Source of the DNA: Streptomyces sp. NRRL S-244
GTDB taxonomy: Bacteria > Actinomycetota > Actinomycetes > Streptomycetales > Streptomycetaceae
Length of the DNA stretch: 64,000 bases
Reading direction: 5' to 3'
Assembly (NCBI RefSeq): GCF_000717915.1
Contig: NZ_JOCX01000005.1
Location: forward strand, 62,001 to 126,000
The notes below the pieces were generated by a model. It worked only from the letters and a program-made list of their open reading frames with translations, was not told the DNA's origin and made no database searches. Positions 62,332-64,000 of this stretch are shown one piece after another. Each line of letters opens with the position of its first letter. The stretch's first letter is position 1. A program made the position numbers and the translations under genes.

Positions 62332-64000
62332 CGACAGTTTCCTGGCGGACCTCACCCCCTCCGACGAGGTCCCCCCGCCGCCCGAGGATCACCCCGCCCC
62401 CGACGAGGGCGCGGACGATCTCTTCGGGGGCCGGTTCGACATGCCCATGAGCGGCGACGCGTACTACCGGGACGGCGCCCCCAAGCCCGTCATCGACCCC
62501 GCGACGCTCCTGGACGGGCTGAACGAGCAGCAGGCCGCGGCCGTCGTGCACGCCGGCTCCCCGCTGCTCATCGTGGCCGGCGCCGGCTCCGGCAAGACCC
62601 GGGTCCTGACCCACCGCATCGGCCACCTGCTGGCCGCGCGGGGCGTCCACCCCGGCCAGATCCTGGCGATCACCTTCACCAACAAGGCCGCCGGCGAGAT
62701 GAAGGAGCGCGTCGAGAGCCTGGTCGGCCCGCGCGCCAACGCCATGTGGGTGTCCACCTTCCACAGCGCGTGCGTACGGATCCTGCGCCGCGAGTCGAAG
62801 CGCCTCGGTTTCACCTCGTCCTTCTCGATCTACGACGCGGCCGACTCGAAGCGCCTGATGGCGCTCGTCTGCCGCGACCTGGACCTGGACCCGAAGAAGT
62901 TCCCGCCCAAGGCCTTCAACGCCAAGATCTCGAACCTCAAGAACGAGCTCATCGACGAGGACGCCTTCGCCGGGCAGGCCGCCGACGGCTTCGAGAAGAC
63001 GCTCGCCCAGGCGTACGCGATGTACCAGGGGCGGCTGCGCGAGGCCAACGCGCTCGACTTCGACGACATCATCATGACGACCGTCCACCTGCTCCAGGCG
63101 TTCCCGGACGTAGCCGAGCACTACCGGCGGCGCTTCCGCCACGTCCTGGTGGACGAGTACCAGGACACCAACCACGCCCAGTACACGCTGGTGCGCGAGC
63201 TCGTCGGCACCGGCTACCCGGACCTGCCGCCGGCCGAGCTGTGCGTGGTGGGCGACGCCGACCAGTCGATCTACGCCTTCCGCGGCGCGACCATCCGCAA
63301 CATCCTCCAGTTCGAGGAGGACTACAAGGACGCGACGACGATCCTGCTGGAGCAGAACTACCGCTCCACGCAGACGATCCTCTCCGCCGCCAACGCGGTC
63401 ATCGAGCGCAACGAGAACCGCCGCGCCAAGAACCTGTGGACCCAGGCCGGCACCGGCGCCGTCATCACCGGCTACGTCGCGGACACCGAGCACGACGAGG
63501 CGCAGTTCGTCGCCGACGAGATCGACCGGCTGACGGACGCCGGGGACGCCAAGGCGGGCGACGTCGCGATCTTCTACCGGACGAACGCGCAGTCGCGCGT
63601 GTTCGAGGAGATCTTCATCCGCGTCGGACTCCCGTACAAGGTCGTCGGCGGCGTCCGCTTCTACGAGCGCAAGGAGGTCCGGGACGTCCTCGCGTACCTG
63701 CGCGTCCTCGCGAACCCGGAGGACAACGTCCCGCTCCGCCGGATCCTGAACGTACCCAAGCGCGGCATCGGCGAGCGCGCGGAAGCGATGGTCGACGCGC
63801 TCGCGATGCGCGAGAAGATCACCTTCCCGCAGGCGCTGCGGCGCGTGGACGAGGCGTTCGGCATGGCCGCGCGTTCGACCAACGCGGTGAAGCGGTTCAA
63901 CGTGCTGATGGAGGAGCTCCGCACGATCGTCGACTCGGGCGCGGGCCCGGCGGTGGTGCTGGAGGCGGTGCTGGAGCGTACGGGCTACCTCGCCGAGCTC
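62315..64000 (+). CDS. pcrA: ATP-dependent DNA helicase PcrA/UvrD (partial, 3' end beyond window)
   Basis: The visible part is 562 residues, about 70 percent of the protein. An acidic, Pro-rich N-terminal extension of about 70 residues precedes the SF1A core: LNEQQAAAVVHAGSPLLIVAGAGSGKTRVL (Q motif and Walker A near 88), ITFTNKAAGEMKERV, VSTFHSACVRILRR, FRHVLVDEYQDTN (Walker B), VVGDADQSIYAFRGA and LLEQNYRSTQTIL. It functions in nucleotide excision and mismatch repair and in removal of RecA filaments. The ATG lies inside the end of arsR, with TAGACT (62300-62305) as a possible -10. Confidence 0.96.
   Translation, partial: MSSLFDDSFLADLTPSDEVPPPPEDHPAPDEGADDLFGGRFDMPMSGDAYYRDGAPKPVIDPATLLDGLNEQQAAAVVHAGSPLLIVAGAGSGKTRVLTHRIGHLLAARGVHPGQILAITFTNKAAGEMKERVESLVGPRANAMWVSTFHSACVRILRRESKRLGFTSSFSIYDAADSKRLMALVCRDLDLDPKKFPPKAFNAKISNLKNELIDEDAFAGQAADGFEKTLAQAYAMYQGRLREANALDFDDIIMTTVHLLQAFPDVAEHYRRRFRHVLVDEYQDTNHAQYTLVRELVGTGYPDLPPAELCVVGDADQSIYAFRGATIRNILQFEEDYKDATTILLEQNYRSTQTILSAANAVIERNENRRAKNLWTQAGTGAVITGYVADTEHDEAQFVADEIDRLTDAGDAKAGDVAIFYRTNAQSRVFEEIFIRVGLPYKVVGGVRFYERKEVRDVLAYLRVLANPEDNVPLRRILNVPKRGIGERAEAMVDALAMREKITFPQALRRVDEAFGMAARSTNAVKRFNVLMEELRTIVDSGAGPAVVLEAVLERTGYLAEL

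Overview
The window is chromosomal DNA of a high-GC actinomycete, almost certainly a Streptomyces. The third codon position is nearly always G or C. GTG starts are frequent, and several starts look leaderless. The development genes whiD and bldM and the sigma-factor gene shbA lie next to guaB. From memory, the gene order matches the conserved core of the S. coelicolor chromosome around SCO4740-SCO4797. No rRNA, tRNA, CRISPR array, prophage or intact insertion sequence was recognised.

Layout. (1) 1-7.1 kb: end of a probable lipoprotein, then glmS, acpS, nnrD, alr, an alpha/beta hydrolase and tsaE, covering cell-wall precursor supply, fatty acid/polyketide activation and metabolite repair. (2) 7.2-12.7 kb: an iron-box-like promoter with a 60-codon ORF, a degenerate L,D-transpeptidase-like protein, and the tsaB-rimI-tsaD cluster, which with tsaE supplies the tRNA t6A machinery. 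(3) 12.8-21.1 kb, cell-surface region: tandem polysaccharide deacetylase lipoproteins, a HAD phosphatase, a decapitated glycosyltransferase, then a RodA/FtsW protein, an LCP ligase and a two-component system, all read leftward. Two 13-bp direct repeats bound most of this block. (4) 21.1-23.4 kb: groES-groEL1 with two CIRCE operators. (5) 23.4-29.5 kb: SnoaL-like, SDR, MOSC and LysR genes, then whiD, bldM with a sigma-BldN-type promoter, and shbA. (6) 29.6-36.4 kb: guaB, guaB3, a small membrane protein, a nucleotide-sugar dehydrogenase with an altered active-site motif, and glpD. (7) 36.5-43.6 kb: three receptor kinases with related extracytoplasmic domains, the middle one a pseudokinase. (8) 43.7-49.1 kb: an aldehyde dehydrogenase, a GMC oxidoreductase and a LAxTG surface protein. 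(9) 49.4-51.6 kb: chorismate mutase behind an attenuator-like leader, divergent from guaA. (10) 51.7-64 kb: aldolase-like, membrane, DoxX, PspC/LiaRS-like envelope-stress, esterase and NlpC/P60 genes, an ArsR-hydrolase divergon with three operator copies, and the start of pcrA.

The most interesting points are these. A 22-codon leaderless ORF containing Phe-Leu-Phe-Thr-Tyr precedes a 17-bp stem-loop upstream of chorismate mutase and looks like aromatic amino acid attenuation. A pseudokinase with a disordered insert of about 370 residues sits between two intact paralogous kinases. The repeat-bounded wall-gene block ends exactly where a glycosyltransferase has lost its 5' end. A compact iron-box-like palindrome overlaps the -10 element of a 60-codon ORF. 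A perfect 20-bp palindrome precedes the aldehyde dehydrogenase. Functions are read from motifs visible in the translations; no database search was possible.
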